A stretch of 64,000 nt of DNA from JAABVY01 sp964627935 (GTDB taxonomy: Bacteria > Zixibacteria > MSB-5A5 > JAABVY01): contig CAZVLB010000012.1 in the NCBI GenBank assembly GCA_964627935.1, forward strand, positions 1 to 64,000, read 5' to 3'. The position numbers and the translations under genes were made by a program. Shown here piece after piece: positions 8,553 through 17,303 of the stretch (position 1 is its first letter; every line of letters begins with the position of its first letter). The notes under the pieces are model-generated. The model worked only from the letters and a program-made list of their open reading frames with translations. It was not told where the DNA came from and did no database searches.

Positions 8553-9686
8553 TCAACCTAATTCTGACAGGCAGCTTATTCCAAAGCAACAATCAAACAT
8601 TTCGGAGCGATTACGTACCAGGACATGGATTTTGTCATCCGGAATTTTTGACAAATCGACATTGCCCAGGTGGCGCCATTCTTTTTCCGGTTCCCATTCT
8701 CCGCCCTTATCGCCGGGATTCTGATAGTAGGGACGATTTTCTTCGGGCAGGCCGTCATACTCCTTGGAGGGTTTGTAAATCACCGGCCTGATGCCCATTT
8801 CGCGGGCGGTATCTTTTTCGATAGCCACGGCATAGGGTTCGAAATTCCAGCGCACGAATCGTGGCCGCCAGCGGATTATGCTGATTGCTTCTTTTGGCTT
8901 GAGTTCTGTAAATGATACCACCTTATAGCCGCCGCGGATATGATAATATGAGGCCCAGATTGTTTTGTCCTCGATAATCCGCTTCAATGTGGCCAGCGCT
9001 GTGCGAGGATACTCGCTGTTTGAACTGTATATGGCCCGATAATAGTCGGCAGAACATTCGCCCGGCCAGGGAGAGTAGGTCGAACGGGTGTAGTGAGTCA
9101 GGTAGGGCCAGTCATGAACGGCCATCTCCGGTAGCAGATCCTTAGCCTCGAGCTGAATACGCTCCGGTGCGGTTACCGGATTATAGTCGATATTGAAGTC
9201 CAGCACAGCCCGGGATGCTTTGGAGGGATTGTTTTTGAACAGCCTTTCCAGGTTGCCGTTTTTGCGAACCGAGACGGGATAAATCGTGTTGGCCATTTCC
9301 ACGGCAATTGAATCTCTTTCACCCCAGGCGGATTTATTTCTAAGACCCCGACGCTTTGTCTGAAAGTAGATCATGCCGGTGCGGTCGGGATCGAGCTTAA
9401 AGTCATTAATGAGATCTTCCCTGATCTCCCGTGGATCATCCTTGATATCTACTGGAACTATTATAATCTGATCGCCCCCGAGATTACCGGTTGCCCAAAC
9501 CACGAATTCCCATGTATTCATGCCGGCTGAGGACAGCACCACATGACCATTTTCAACAGCGTTGCTGACCGCGCGATAGGTGTTCTGTACCCAGGGATGT
9601 GTGCCGGTCGGTTTTTTGGTTTGACGGGAATTCAGGATAACAGCTTTGGCCCCCTTTAAAAGCCTTTCATCCCCCAAATAATCCAT
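8553..9686 (-). CDS. DprA/SLOG-like protein with unrecognised C-terminal domain
   Basis: 377 residues from the ATG at 9686 (a GTG lies one codon earlier). Residues 1-80 resemble the DprA/SLOG Rossmann domain: YLGDERLLKGAKAVILNSRQ mirrors the DprA entry strand with its SR motif, followed by a helix, GHVVLSSAGM and GGDQIIIVPV. Residues about 165-350 are a different domain (LTHYTRS, then YYHIRGGYKVVSFTEL, WNFEPYAVAIEKD and GIRPVIY). That order, an early Y-T segment, a VSFTE strand, an aromatic-YAVAI strand and PVIY, recalls AbiGi/DUF2971-like proteins. Both assignments are by eye. A nucleotide-sensing defence or stress role is possible but unproven. Confidence 0.6.
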   Translation of the reverse strand: MDYLGDERLLKGAKAVILNSRQTKKPTGTHPWVQNTYRAVSNAVENGHVVLSSAGMNTWEFVVWATGNLGGDQIIIVPVDIKDDPREIREDLINDFKLDPDRTGMIYFQTKRRGLRNKSAWGERDSIAVEMANTIYPVSVRKNGNLERLFKNNPSKASRAVLDFNIDYNPVTAPERIQLEAKDLLPEMAVHDWPYLTHYTRSTYSPWPGECSADYYRAIYSSNSEYPRTALATLKRIIEDKTIWASYYHIRGGYKVVSFTELKPKEAISIIRWRPRFVRWNFEPYAVAIEKDTAREMGIRPVIYKPSKEYDGLPEENRPYYQNPGDKGGEWEPEKEWRHLGNVDLSKIPDDKIHVLVRNRSEMFDCCFGISCLSELG

Positions 9687-9849
9687 CACAGACCCATAAT
9701 TTCAAATTACAATTTTATACAACAGTATGTCGGATGCGTAATTTGTAATCAGTCCTTCCCTTTTTGTTGCATTTGCCGCCGGTGTTAAAAAAACACCGTT
9801 CTACTTAAATATAAGCCTGTTAAAGGTAACTTTCAACACAAAAGAATTA

Positions 9850-9886
9850 TTATTCACAAAAAAGGCGATCCATAGGATCGCCTTTT
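9850..9886 (-). terminator. Rho-independent terminator of hutU
   Basis: A perfect 12-bp stem (9886-9875 with 9871-9860 on the minus strand) and 3-nt loop, ending in a U run, 21 nt after the hutU stop codon. Confidence 0.9.
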
Positions 9887-9906
9887 GAAAAATACCTATC
9901 AAAAAT

Positions 9907-11589
9907 CTATTCCATATTTATCATTGGCAGCTTAACGCCTTTGTCTTTGGCTTCGCTGATTGCCTTTTCATAACCGGCGTCAGCGTGACGCATGATTCCG
10001 GTGCCGGGATCGGTGGTCAGAACGCGCGAAAGACGTTCATCCATCTCCTTCGAGCCATCACAAACCACAACCATACCAGCATGGATAGCGTAGCCGATAC
10101 CGACACCGCCGCCATGATGAAGCGAGACCCATGATGCTCCCGAGCAGATATTCAGCATGGCATTCAAAAGCGGCCAGTCGGCAATCGCATCCGAACCGTC
10201 TTTCATCGCTTCCGTCTCACGGTTGGGCGAGGCTACCGAGCCGCAGTCAAGATGATCCCGTCCGATAACGATTGGCGCCGAGATTTTGCCCTTGCGCACA
10301 AGGTCATTGATAATAAGACCGAATTTCTCGCGCTCGCCATAGCCCAGCCAGCAGATTCGTGAGGGCAGGCCCTGGAAATGGACCTTCTCGTGAGCCATCT
10401 TGATCCAGTTGCAAAGCGGTTCATTGTAGGAAAATTCATTCAGGATAACCTCGTCGGTTACATGTATATCCTTTGGATCACCGCTAAGCGCAGCCCAGCG
10501 AAACGGTCCCTTGCCTTCGCAGAAAAGCGGACGAATATAGGCCGGAACGAATCCGGGAAAGTCAAAAGCATTCTCCAGCCCTGCGCTCTGTGCCTGGCCG
10601 CGCAAATTGTTGCCGTAATCAAACACGATAGATCCGGCTTTCTGGAAATCGAGCATGGCCCGGGTATGAATCACCATCGATTCATAGGCCCGCTTGATAT
10701 ATTCATCGGGATTGCTGCTGCGTAATTCCAGGGCATCCCGGTATGGCATACCATGCGGGACATAGCCATTAAGCTCATCATGAGCAGAGGTCTGATCGGT
10801 AACTATATCCGGTATGACACCCATCTCAACCAGTTTCGGTTTAATTTCGGCGCAGTTTCCGACCAGGCCAATTGAAAGCGGTTCTTTTTTCTTTTTGGCT
10901 TCATCGATCCATTTCAGGGCCTCATCCAGGCTGGATGTTTTGCGGTCGCAATAACCGGTCCTGAGCCGCTTATCGATCCGCTCTTCATCGACTTCGATCC
11001 CCAGCATGATCGCACCGTTCATGGTGGCGGCCAACGGCTGGGCCCCGCCCATACCGCCGTAGCCGCCGGTCAGGATCAATTTGCCGCGCAGATCGCCTCC
11101 GAAATGTTTCTGGCCACAGGCCGCAAAAGTTTCATAGGTACCCTGCAATATGCCCTGGGTGCCAATATAGATCCAGCTCCCGGCTGTCATCTGGCCAAAC
11201 ATTATCAGGCCCAGTTTTTCCAGTTCGCGGAATTTATCCCATGTGGCCCAATGCGGAACTATATGCGAATTTGCAATCAGCACTCGCGGGCAATGCTCAA
11301 AAGTGTGGAATACACCCACCGGCTTACCGGACTGGATCAGGAGCGTTTCATCCTCGCCGAGGTTCTTAAGGCTCTTTATTATAGCATGGTAGCAATCCCA
11401 GTTACGGGCCGCCTTACCGGAGCCTCCATAGATAATCAACTCTTCGGGTTTTTCGGCCACTTCCGGATCAAGGTTATTGTTGAGCATACGCATGGCCGCC
11501 TCGGCATGCCAGGTCTTGCAGGTTTTCGTGCTGCCATGCTGCGCCTTTATCGGTTTATATTCCTGTTTTGCAGTACTTGTATCAGCCAT
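9907..11589 (-). CDS. hutU: Urocanate hydratase
   Basis: 560 residues, full length for the family (about 550-560). Converts urocanate to imidazolonepropionate in histidine breakdown, using tightly bound NAD+. The conserved NAD-binding core is plain (LILTGGYGGMGGAQPLAATM), as are GMPYRDAL, the DHLDCGSVASPNRETEAM segment with the family cysteine, and HHGGGVGIGYAIHAG. It stands alone: histidine ammonia-lyase and imidazolonepropionase are not nearby, and a terminator follows directly, so the pathway genes must be elsewhere if complete. Confidence 0.97.
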   Translation of the reverse strand: MADTSTAKQEYKPIKAQHGSTKTCKTWHAEAAMRMLNNNLDPEVAEKPEELIIYGGSGKAARNWDCYHAIIKSLKNLGEDETLLIQSGKPVGVFHTFEHCPRVLIANSHIVPHWATWDKFRELEKLGLIMFGQMTAGSWIYIGTQGILQGTYETFAACGQKHFGGDLRGKLILTGGYGGMGGAQPLAATMNGAIMLGIEVDEERIDKRLRTGYCDRKTSSLDEALKWIDEAKKKKEPLSIGLVGNCAEIKPKLVEMGVIPDIVTDQTSAHDELNGYVPHGMPYRDALELRSSNPDEYIKRAYESMVIHTRAMLDFQKAGSIVFDYGNNLRGQAQSAGLENAFDFPGFVPAYIRPLFCEGKGPFRWAALSGDPKDIHVTDEVILNEFSYNEPLCNWIKMAHEKVHFQGLPSRICWLGYGEREKFGLIINDLVRKGKISAPIVIGRDHLDCGSVASPNRETEAMKDGSDAIADWPLLNAMLNICSGASWVSLHHGGGVGIGYAIHAGMVVVCDGSKEMDERLSRVLTTDPGTGIMRHADAGYEKAISEAKDKGVKLPMINME

Positions 11590-11647
11590 TCCAATCTCCT
11601 TTAATCATCGTATAAACATCAGATAAAAGGTATACGAGAGGCCACCA

Positions 11648-11690
11648 AAGTCAATAAAAAGTTGACTTGCAGGATTAATGAGGGAATATT
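11648..11690 (+). promoter_or_regulatory. Inverted repeat and candidate promoter before the QueG-like gene
   Basis: AAGTCAA-N7-TTGACTT (11648-11668) is a perfect 7-bp inverted repeat. Its right arm provides a -35-like TTGACT (11662-11667), 17 nt before AATATT (11685-11690). Only 6 nt then separate this from the ATG at 11697, so the transcript would be leaderless or nearly so. The repeat could be an operator. It lies between divergent hutU and the QueG-like gene. Confidence 0.35.
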
Positions 11691-11696
11691 GGTGTC

Positions 11697-12386
11697 ATGC
11701 CGGATAATAATTATTCGATATTGAAAAATCATGCCCTCGGCCTGGGAATTGACCTTTTCGGAGTTTGCTCGATAGAAAATGAAATCGAGAGATTTCATCG
11801 CGACATCCGCCGGCGTGCCCGAGAAATGAAATACGCCATATCATTGGGCCTGTCGCTTTCCTATGCTGTGCTGGATACAATCGTAGACGGTCCAAATGAT
11901 ATCTACAAGACCCATTACCGTCAGGCCAATACTGTTCTCGACAATGCATCATTTCAATTGAGCCGGAGAATCCAGGGTCTGGGCCATGACGCCCTGCCGG
12001 TTGCGGCATCATTTACTGTCGATGAAAAGATGCAGGTCGGTCACCTTTCGCATAAATGGATCGCAGAACTGGCCGGGCTGGGATGGCGCGGTAGAAATAA
12101 TTTGCTGGTAAATCCGGATTTTGGTTCACATCTGAGGTTGACAACGGTGCTGACAGATATACCTTTAAAGATCGATGAACAAATGGAATTCGGATGTGAT
12201 GAGTGTTTTGAATGTGTTGGTGAATGCCCGGCGGAGGCGTTGGGCGAGACGCCATCCGATTATAATTTTGACAGATGTTACTCACAGATTTTGAAATACT
12301 CGCGAAGAAACAATTTCGGTCTGTTTATCTGCGGTCATTGCATTAAGGCCTGCAAGTCATTATGCGAAAAGAACAAGATGAAGTAA
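11697..12386 (+). CDS. Short QueG-like 4Fe-4S protein
   Basis: 229 residues; QueG epoxyqueuosine reductase is usually 310-380. The middle (LSHKWIAELAGLGWRGRNNLLVNPDFGSHLRLTTVLTD) matches the QueG family segment GWIGKN...PxxGS...LGxxLTD. Two iron-sulfur motifs follow: CDECFECVGECP and, after FDRC, CGHCIKACKSLC. The C-terminal HEAT-like part of true QueG is absent. It is probably one of the shortened QueG relatives common in anaerobes and need not act on queuosine. It overlaps the DUF4416 gene by 25 nt, indicating translational coupling. Confidence 0.75.
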   Translation: MPDNNYSILKNHALGLGIDLFGVCSIENEIERFHRDIRRRAREMKYAISLGLSLSYAVLDTIVDGPNDIYKTHYRQANTVLDNASFQLSRRIQGLGHDALPVAASFTVDEKMQVGHLSHKWIAELAGLGWRGRNNLLVNPDFGSHLRLTTVLTDIPLKIDEQMEFGCDECFECVGECPAEALGETPSDYNFDRCYSQILKYSRRNNFGLFICGHCIKACKSLCEKNKMK

Positions 12387-12892
12387 AACTGTTTTGCGGA
12401 TTGATCTACAGCGGTATCGAGGTGCTGCGCAGCGCGACCGAGAAACTGGTTAAGGCATTCGGTCCGATTGAAACTGAATCGGAAAGCTATCCGTTTGAAC
12501 ACACGGATTATTACAGCGATGAAATGGGTACGGGCCTGATGCGTAAGTTCATAGCCTTCGAACAGTTGATTCCGCCCAAACAGCTTATCGAAGCCAAGGT
12601 CAAGGCCAATCAGATAGAACGGCAGTTTGCGGTGAAATTCGAGGATGAATTCAGGCGGCGCATCAATATCGATCCCGGATATCTGGAACTGTCCAAGATA
12701 GTACTGGCCTCTACAAAAAATTACGCCCACAGGGTTTATCTCGATAAGGGCATTTATGCCGAGGTTACCATGATCCGGCGAAACAATCAGTACAGATTCC
12801 TGCAATGGACCTATCCTGATTATGTTCATCCGCTGGCGATGAAATTCTTCGAGGAATCCCGCGGCCTGCTGAAAAATCAGATTTCAGGATAA
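12362..12892 (+). CDS. DUF4416 family protein
   Basis: 176 residues. The family hallmarks are present: VKLFCGLIYSG at the start, FGPIETESESYPFEHTDYY, and the C-terminal YLDKGIYAEVTMIRR, then WTYPDY. The function of DUF4416 is unknown. The start lies inside the end of the QueG-like gene, so the two are cotranscribed and probably translationally coupled. Confidence 0.85.
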   Translation: MRKEQDEVKLFCGLIYSGIEVLRSATEKLVKAFGPIETESESYPFEHTDYYSDEMGTGLMRKFIAFEQLIPPKQLIEAKVKANQIERQFAVKFEDEFRRRINIDPGYLELSKIVLASTKNYAHRVYLDKGIYAEVTMIRRNNQYRFLQWTYPDYVHPLAMKFFEESRGLLKNQISG

Positions 12893-12921
12893 AAAAACCG
12901 GCGGAAGTGAATACCGCCGGT
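12891..12921 (-). terminator. Terminator between DUF4416 and the lipoprotein gene
   Basis: An 8-bp perfect stem (12897-12904 with 12914-12921). The minus-strand side is followed by seven U residues, so it ends the sigma/anti-sigma/lipoprotein operon; the hairpin may also stop DUF4416 from the other side. Confidence 0.8.
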
Positions 12922-12934
12922 CCGCTTCAAAATT

Positions 12935-13516
12935 TTACTTTCCTCGCCGTATCAACCTGAATTCCTCATCTATCGGGAAAGCATCCCGGGCATATTTCCT
13001 CACGAATTCCTGCAGGGCGCCGGTTGATGCGGTCAGGACGATCATATCATCACGTTTCTCATGTTCCAGGTTGACAATCCCATCCTCCAGGTTTCGATTC
13101 AGCCAGTCGATATCAAAAAGTCCGATCCAGAGTGAATCGCCCTCCAGCTTTATTCGGTGAAATGTGTGCGTGGGCACCAGGTGCAGATTGTAGAATTCAT
13201 CCATATCCTCCGGTTCACGAGGGAAGAAATCGAGGTAGGTTTCATCGCCGATTTTACACATATGCACATTGAACTCGGCCGCCGGTTTCTGGCTTATGTT
13301 ATGGTTTTTGTAGACCATCAGGCGATATGTATCCGGCCCCCAGCGCTTGAATGACCAGACATCCCCTCGAGGCTCATCGGGATCATACCAGTAGCCCATT
13401 AAGTCGGAATTGAAGACAACATCATCGCTGGTATAAAGCGGATGAACCGAGGTCGGCAGACATCCGGCAATAAAGGCCAGTAGAGCCGGTATAATTACAT
13501 ATTTCATGCATCTCAT
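12935..13516 (-). CDS. Lipoprotein in ECF sigma operon
   Basis: 193 residues with a lipoprotein signal (hydrophobic stretch ending FIAGC, lipidated Cys at about residue 19). The start at 13516 has a GGGAG site that overlaps the stop of the anti-sigma gene, 2 nt upstream. The mature protein is soluble and rich in beta strands (MGYWYDPDEPRGDVWSF, DTYRLMVYKN). I do not recognise a family beyond general secreted lipoprotein. Third gene of a sigma, anti-sigma and lipoprotein operon, so it may take part in or be controlled by the envelope signal. Confidence 0.8.
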   Translation of the reverse strand: MRCMKYVIIPALLAFIAGCLPTSVHPLYTSDDVVFNSDLMGYWYDPDEPRGDVWSFKRWGPDTYRLMVYKNHNISQKPAAEFNVHMCKIGDETYLDFFPREPEDMDEFYNLHLVPTHTFHRIKLEGDSLWIGLFDIDWLNRNLEDGIVNLEHEKRDDMIVLTASTGALQEFVRKYARDAFPIDEEFRLIRRGK

Positions 13517-13518
13517 AT

Positions 13519-14259
13519 CTATACTCCCTTCTTCATATTCGATGATTCAATATACTTTTTCTGAATAGCTTCCTCGATTGATTTACGGCTCTTTTTGGTT
13601 GATTCCGGCATAAGGCAAACCGCAATATAGATATCCTCGGAACCGGCTTTGACGACCAGATCATGTTTGCGCTGTTTAATCCATGGGTAGGATGCAAATG
13701 ATGACAGATTTGAGGATTCAGAGAGGTATATGATCCGGTAACTGTCGCCGTTTTCCTTGCTGACCACGGCAAAAACTCCCGGCTCGGATGGCGGCTGCCA
13801 GCTTTGCAGATCATAGGGACCTTCGAGGCAATTGTTAAAAGCAGTTTTCAGATTATCCCATTGTACGACATTATCAGCTTGTCCTTTCATCTCCTGCTCG
13901 CCGTTGAATAAATCTGTGCCCACAGCAAGCGCTATTATTATCAGGGCCAATGCGGCAAGTGCTATCGCCGCCGCCGGCCTGTACACGAACAGGCGTTTGA
14001 ACAATGAGCCCCGTCCGCTTTGATCCATCTCCTCTCGTGCACGCGAGGTGACCTGATTCGCAAAATTTGACGGCAGCCCATCCGGTTTGTCACCGGATGC
14101 AAGGTCGGCCATGTTTTCATGCATTGATTTAAGCTGTTTATATTCTGCGGCACAGGATGAACAATATTTAAGATGCTCGTTAAGCTCATCGACTTCGACT
14201 TTATCCAGATCGCCGCCCGCATATAGCGCTAATTTGATTTGTGCATCATTGCATTTCAT
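13519..14259 (-). CDS. Anti-sigma factor with zinc-finger domain
   Basis: 246 residues. The N-terminal zinc-binding anti-sigma domain shows Cys3 and the H-x3-C-x2-C motif in HLKYCSSC (residues about 29-36). A single membrane helix follows at about 94-115 (AAAIALAALALIIIALAVG), then a periplasmic domain of about 130 residues. Family role: holds the partner ECF sigma inactive at the inner membrane until a signal arrives. It lies 23 nt downstream of the sigma gene. Confidence 0.88.
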   Translation of the reverse strand: MKCNDAQIKLALYAGGDLDKVEVDELNEHLKYCSSCAAEYKQLKSMHENMADLASGDKPDGLPSNFANQVTSRAREEMDQSGRGSLFKRLFVYRPAAAIALAALALIIIALAVGTDLFNGEQEMKGQADNVVQWDNLKTAFNNCLEGPYDLQSWQPPSEPGVFAVVSKENGDSYRIIYLSESSNLSSFASYPWIKQRKHDLVVKAGSEDIYIAVCLMPESTKKSRKSIEEAIQKKYIESSNMKKGV

Positions 14260-14282
14260 TTTCTAAAACTCCGATTATATTC

Positions 14283-14887
14283 TCAATCAAAAAATTCGGG
14301 GTATCTATCTTTAATCAATTCTTTCAGCTTGAGCCTTGCCCGTGCCAGATGGACACGAATCGTGGAAGAGTTATTGCCAAACACTGCCGCAATTTCCTCG
14401 GTCTTCAAATCCTCAAAATCACGCATAATCAGGACAATTCGCTGATGCTCGCTCAGTTCCGCCAGGCAGGCGCGCAAACATTCCATCTTCTGCCTGCTCT
14501 CATAGTGTTTTATGGATTGCCATCTGATGAGAGCCTTTCCTCCTGTAAATCCTGCTGATTTACTCTTCCCCTGCGACGCAGGAAATCGATTGACCTGTTC
14601 AATGTTATCCGGTAGAGCCAGGTTGATAGCGCGAATCTGGGATCATACTTTTTAAGAGACATATACAGTTTAACAAAAACATCCTGCACAATTTCGCGCG
14701 CATCATCGGAAGATCCGGTGAACCTGTATGCCATTGAATTAAGCCTGCCGGAAAACATATCCACAATCTCCTCGAATGCCCTGATATCACCCTGTTTCGC
14801 CTTTTCAATCAGGGCGGCCTGATGTTTTGTGTTTTGCTGCGGGCTCAAATCAGCCCGATCCTGCGAACGATCCAAAAGGCTCTCCAT
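14283..14887 (-). pseudogene. ECF sigma-70 family factor, split by a frameshift
   Basis: Two adjoining frames together give a normal ECF sigma of about 190 residues. The first (14887-14510) holds region 2 (RAFEEIVDMFSGRLNSMAYR, then DDAREIVQDVFVKLY and STWLYRITLNRSIDFLRRRG) and stops after SSDGNP at a TAA. The second frame resumes with IKHYESRQKMECLRACLAEL, then region 4 (EHQRIVLIMRDFEDLKTEE, ARARLKLKEL). A -1 shift at the CCA-TAA junction (plus-strand 14510-14515) restores one continuous protein, equivalent to one missing A. It may be a sequencing or assembly error, a true mutation or a recoding site. Genes downstream look intact. Confidence 0.8.
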
Positions 14888-15116
14888 TCAATTTGACTGT
14901 CTATACGAGTAATCATAAATCTGCGCTTACAGCTCAAATCAATATTTTTTTGTTTTCTGATAATTTATTATAAGTGAATCGAATTGAAACAGCTTTATAA
15001 AACTCATGCCGCTTAAAGGATGCCATAGCGGTTTAAATTGAAATCTGGCATTTAGCATGTTTTTTCATATATTGATTTGAAAGAAGTCGAAGATTGCATT
15101 CGGATTCATTCATATT

Positions 15117-17303
15117 ATGCCTTCAGAAGATAAGCCGCAGGAAAAAATCGAAAAGACTCTCAAAAAAACCTACCGGGATTTTCTTGTAAAAACCTATGAT
15201 TCGGCCTCACAAAAGGGGGCGGAGTTTTTCCACAATGTCAAGATGACCGAGAACCTGATCATGATCATCCTGGCAATCCTGATCGGCACATTGGCGGGTC
15301 TCGGCGCGGTCGGAATCAGGGCACTGATCAAGGAAATCTCCCATTTTTTCTATACCGGTCCGGGCACACTTCTGGAAAATATCGCGGCCACACCATTTTA
15401 CCTGAAATTGCTCATTCCGATACTTGGCGGCCTGATCGTGGGCCCGATTATATATCTCTTTTCCCCTGAAGCCAAGGGTACCGGCGTACCCGAGGTTATG
15501 CAGTCAGTACTGCTAAAAGGCGGTGAAATTCGTCCCCGTGTTGCGATCATAAAATCAATTGTGTCCTCAATCACTATCGGAAGCGGCGGTTCGGTTGGAC
15601 GCGAGGGGCCGATAGTCCAGATCGGCGCCAGCCTCGGTTCGACCATCGCGCAGTTTTTTCATATAAGCACCAACCGTATGAAAACGCTGGTGGGATGCGG
15701 CGCGGCGGCGGGAATAGCGGCGGCCTTTAATGCCCCGGTGGCGGGGGCATTATTCGCGGTCGAAATTATCCTGATGGACTATGCCGTGGCAAAATTCTCA
15801 CCCATTGTAATCTCATCGGTTATGGCCACGGTTATCTCGCATGCCTTTGAAGGGGATTTCCCGGCCATGATCGTAATCGGCGAACATTATCTGCATTCGA
15901 CATACGATATAGGCTTCTATTTTATACTGGGTGGCTTATGCGGACTGGCGTCCTATGCTTTCATTAAGACGCTTTTCCATTTTACATCAATATGGGAGAA
16001 CAAAATACAAATGCCGGTTTACCTCAAGGCGGCCGGTGGCGGTATGGTGATTGGTTTGATTGCACTCTTCTTTCCGCAGATTATGGGTGTCGGCTACGAT
16101 TCGATAAACCTGGTACTCCTGTCCGAGGATATGACTTATATGGGTATCGGAGAGGAGATGATCAACAATCTGCTGGGCGCGCAGACATTCTGGATCATGG
16201 CTTTTCTATTGGTGATCGCAAAAATCTTTGCCACATCAATGACACTCGGTTCAGGAGGCTCGGGGGGTATTTTTGCTCCAACGCTTTTTATTGGTACCAT
16301 GCTGGGCGCCGCATTCGGTCATTTTGCCCATCTGCTCTTTCCTGATATAACCGCGACCTCAGGCACCTATGCCCTGATTGCCATGGGTGGCCTTGTGGCG
16401 GGCACTACCCGTGCACCGATTACAGCCATCATAACGGTTTTCGAATTGACCAAGGAGACCAGCATAATTCTGCCCCTGATGATTACCTGCATTATCAGCA
16501 CAATCGTATCATCAAAATTCTCCACTGAATCGATATATACGCTTAAGCTGCTAATGAAAAATATCAAGATCAAGGAAGGGCGCGAAATCGATATCATGAA
16601 AACTCTGCGTGTACGTGATCTCTACTCTGATCAGTACTCATCATTTCCACACAGCGCAGATTTTAATCAGATCGTGACGACCTTGATAACACGAGAACTG
16701 CCGTTTGTTTCGGTGCATCACAGAACCAATGGCAGTTTTATGGGCGTTATTACCACTCATAATATCAAGGATGTCATGTTTCAGAAAGACATCTTGAAGG
16801 ATCTGCTGATCGCGCGAGACCTGGTCATTACCGATGTACCCTATGCCGACCTCGATGATAACAGCGCCTCGGTCGTCAAGAAAATGCGCCAGGGTGACAT
16901 GGAGGCGCTTCCTGTGCTTCAGAAAAATAATTACAGGAAACAAATCGGTATTATCTGGCTGAAAGATATTATCGACGCTTATGAGCGCGAAATGGAACAT
17001 CTTGATATAACCTCCAACCTGGCCAGGAAGATCACGCTCAGCAATATTGACAGCGATATTCGTTTTATGGAGGGCTATGTAATTACGGAAATTCCCACCC
17101 CGCATCAGTTCGAAGGCAAGACTATCCGCGAACTTCAGATCAGGCAGAAATACGGTGTGGATATTTTGTCGATTAAGAGTACGACCAAAAGCGGTCGGCT
17201 GATCACTGCTATTCCGCAGGCAGATTACACAATCAAAAAACAGGACAATCTTATTATAGCCGGAAGATCCGAGGGGATTAACAGGCTCAGGAACATGGAC
17301 TAA
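15117..17303 (+). CDS. ClC chloride channel with CBS pair and RCK C-terminal domain
   Basis: 728 residues, inner membrane. Residues about 45-470 form the ClC core: GTGVPEVM (chloride-site loop), GSGGSVGREGP with gating Glu163, FNAPVAG, and GSGGSGGIFAPTLFIG. Two CBS domains follow (about 500-635), then a TrkA/RCK C-terminal ligand-binding domain (about 650-728). The internal proton glutamate of H+/Cl- exchangers (E203 in the E. coli protein) is replaced by Ile217, which suggests uncoupled chloride flow. The CBS and RCK domains suggest gating by nucleotides or other ligands. Its 3' end overlaps convergent purL by 4 nt. Confidence 0.93.
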   Translation: MPSEDKPQEKIEKTLKKTYRDFLVKTYDSASQKGAEFFHNVKMTENLIMIILAILIGTLAGLGAVGIRALIKEISHFFYTGPGTLLENIAATPFYLKLLIPILGGLIVGPIIYLFSPEAKGTGVPEVMQSVLLKGGEIRPRVAIIKSIVSSITIGSGGSVGREGPIVQIGASLGSTIAQFFHISTNRMKTLVGCGAAAGIAAAFNAPVAGALFAVEIILMDYAVAKFSPIVISSVMATVISHAFEGDFPAMIVIGEHYLHSTYDIGFYFILGGLCGLASYAFIKTLFHFTSIWENKIQMPVYLKAAGGGMVIGLIALFFPQIMGVGYDSINLVLLSEDMTYMGIGEEMINNLLGAQTFWIMAFLLVIAKIFATSMTLGSGGSGGIFAPTLFIGTMLGAAFGHFAHLLFPDITATSGTYALIAMGGLVAGTTRAPITAIITVFELTKETSIILPLMITCIISTIVSSKFSTESIYTLKLLMKNIKIKEGREIDIMKTLRVRDLYSDQYSSFPHSADFNQIVTTLITRELPFVSVHHRTNGSFMGVITTHNIKDVMFQKDILKDLLIARDLVITDVPYADLDDNSASVVKKMRQGDMEALPVLQKNNYRKQIGIIWLKDIIDAYEREMEHLDITSNLARKITLSNIDSDIRFMEGYVITEIPTPHQFEGKTIRELQIRQKYGVDILSIKSTTKSGRLITAIPQADYTIKKQDNLIIAGRSEGINRLRNMD

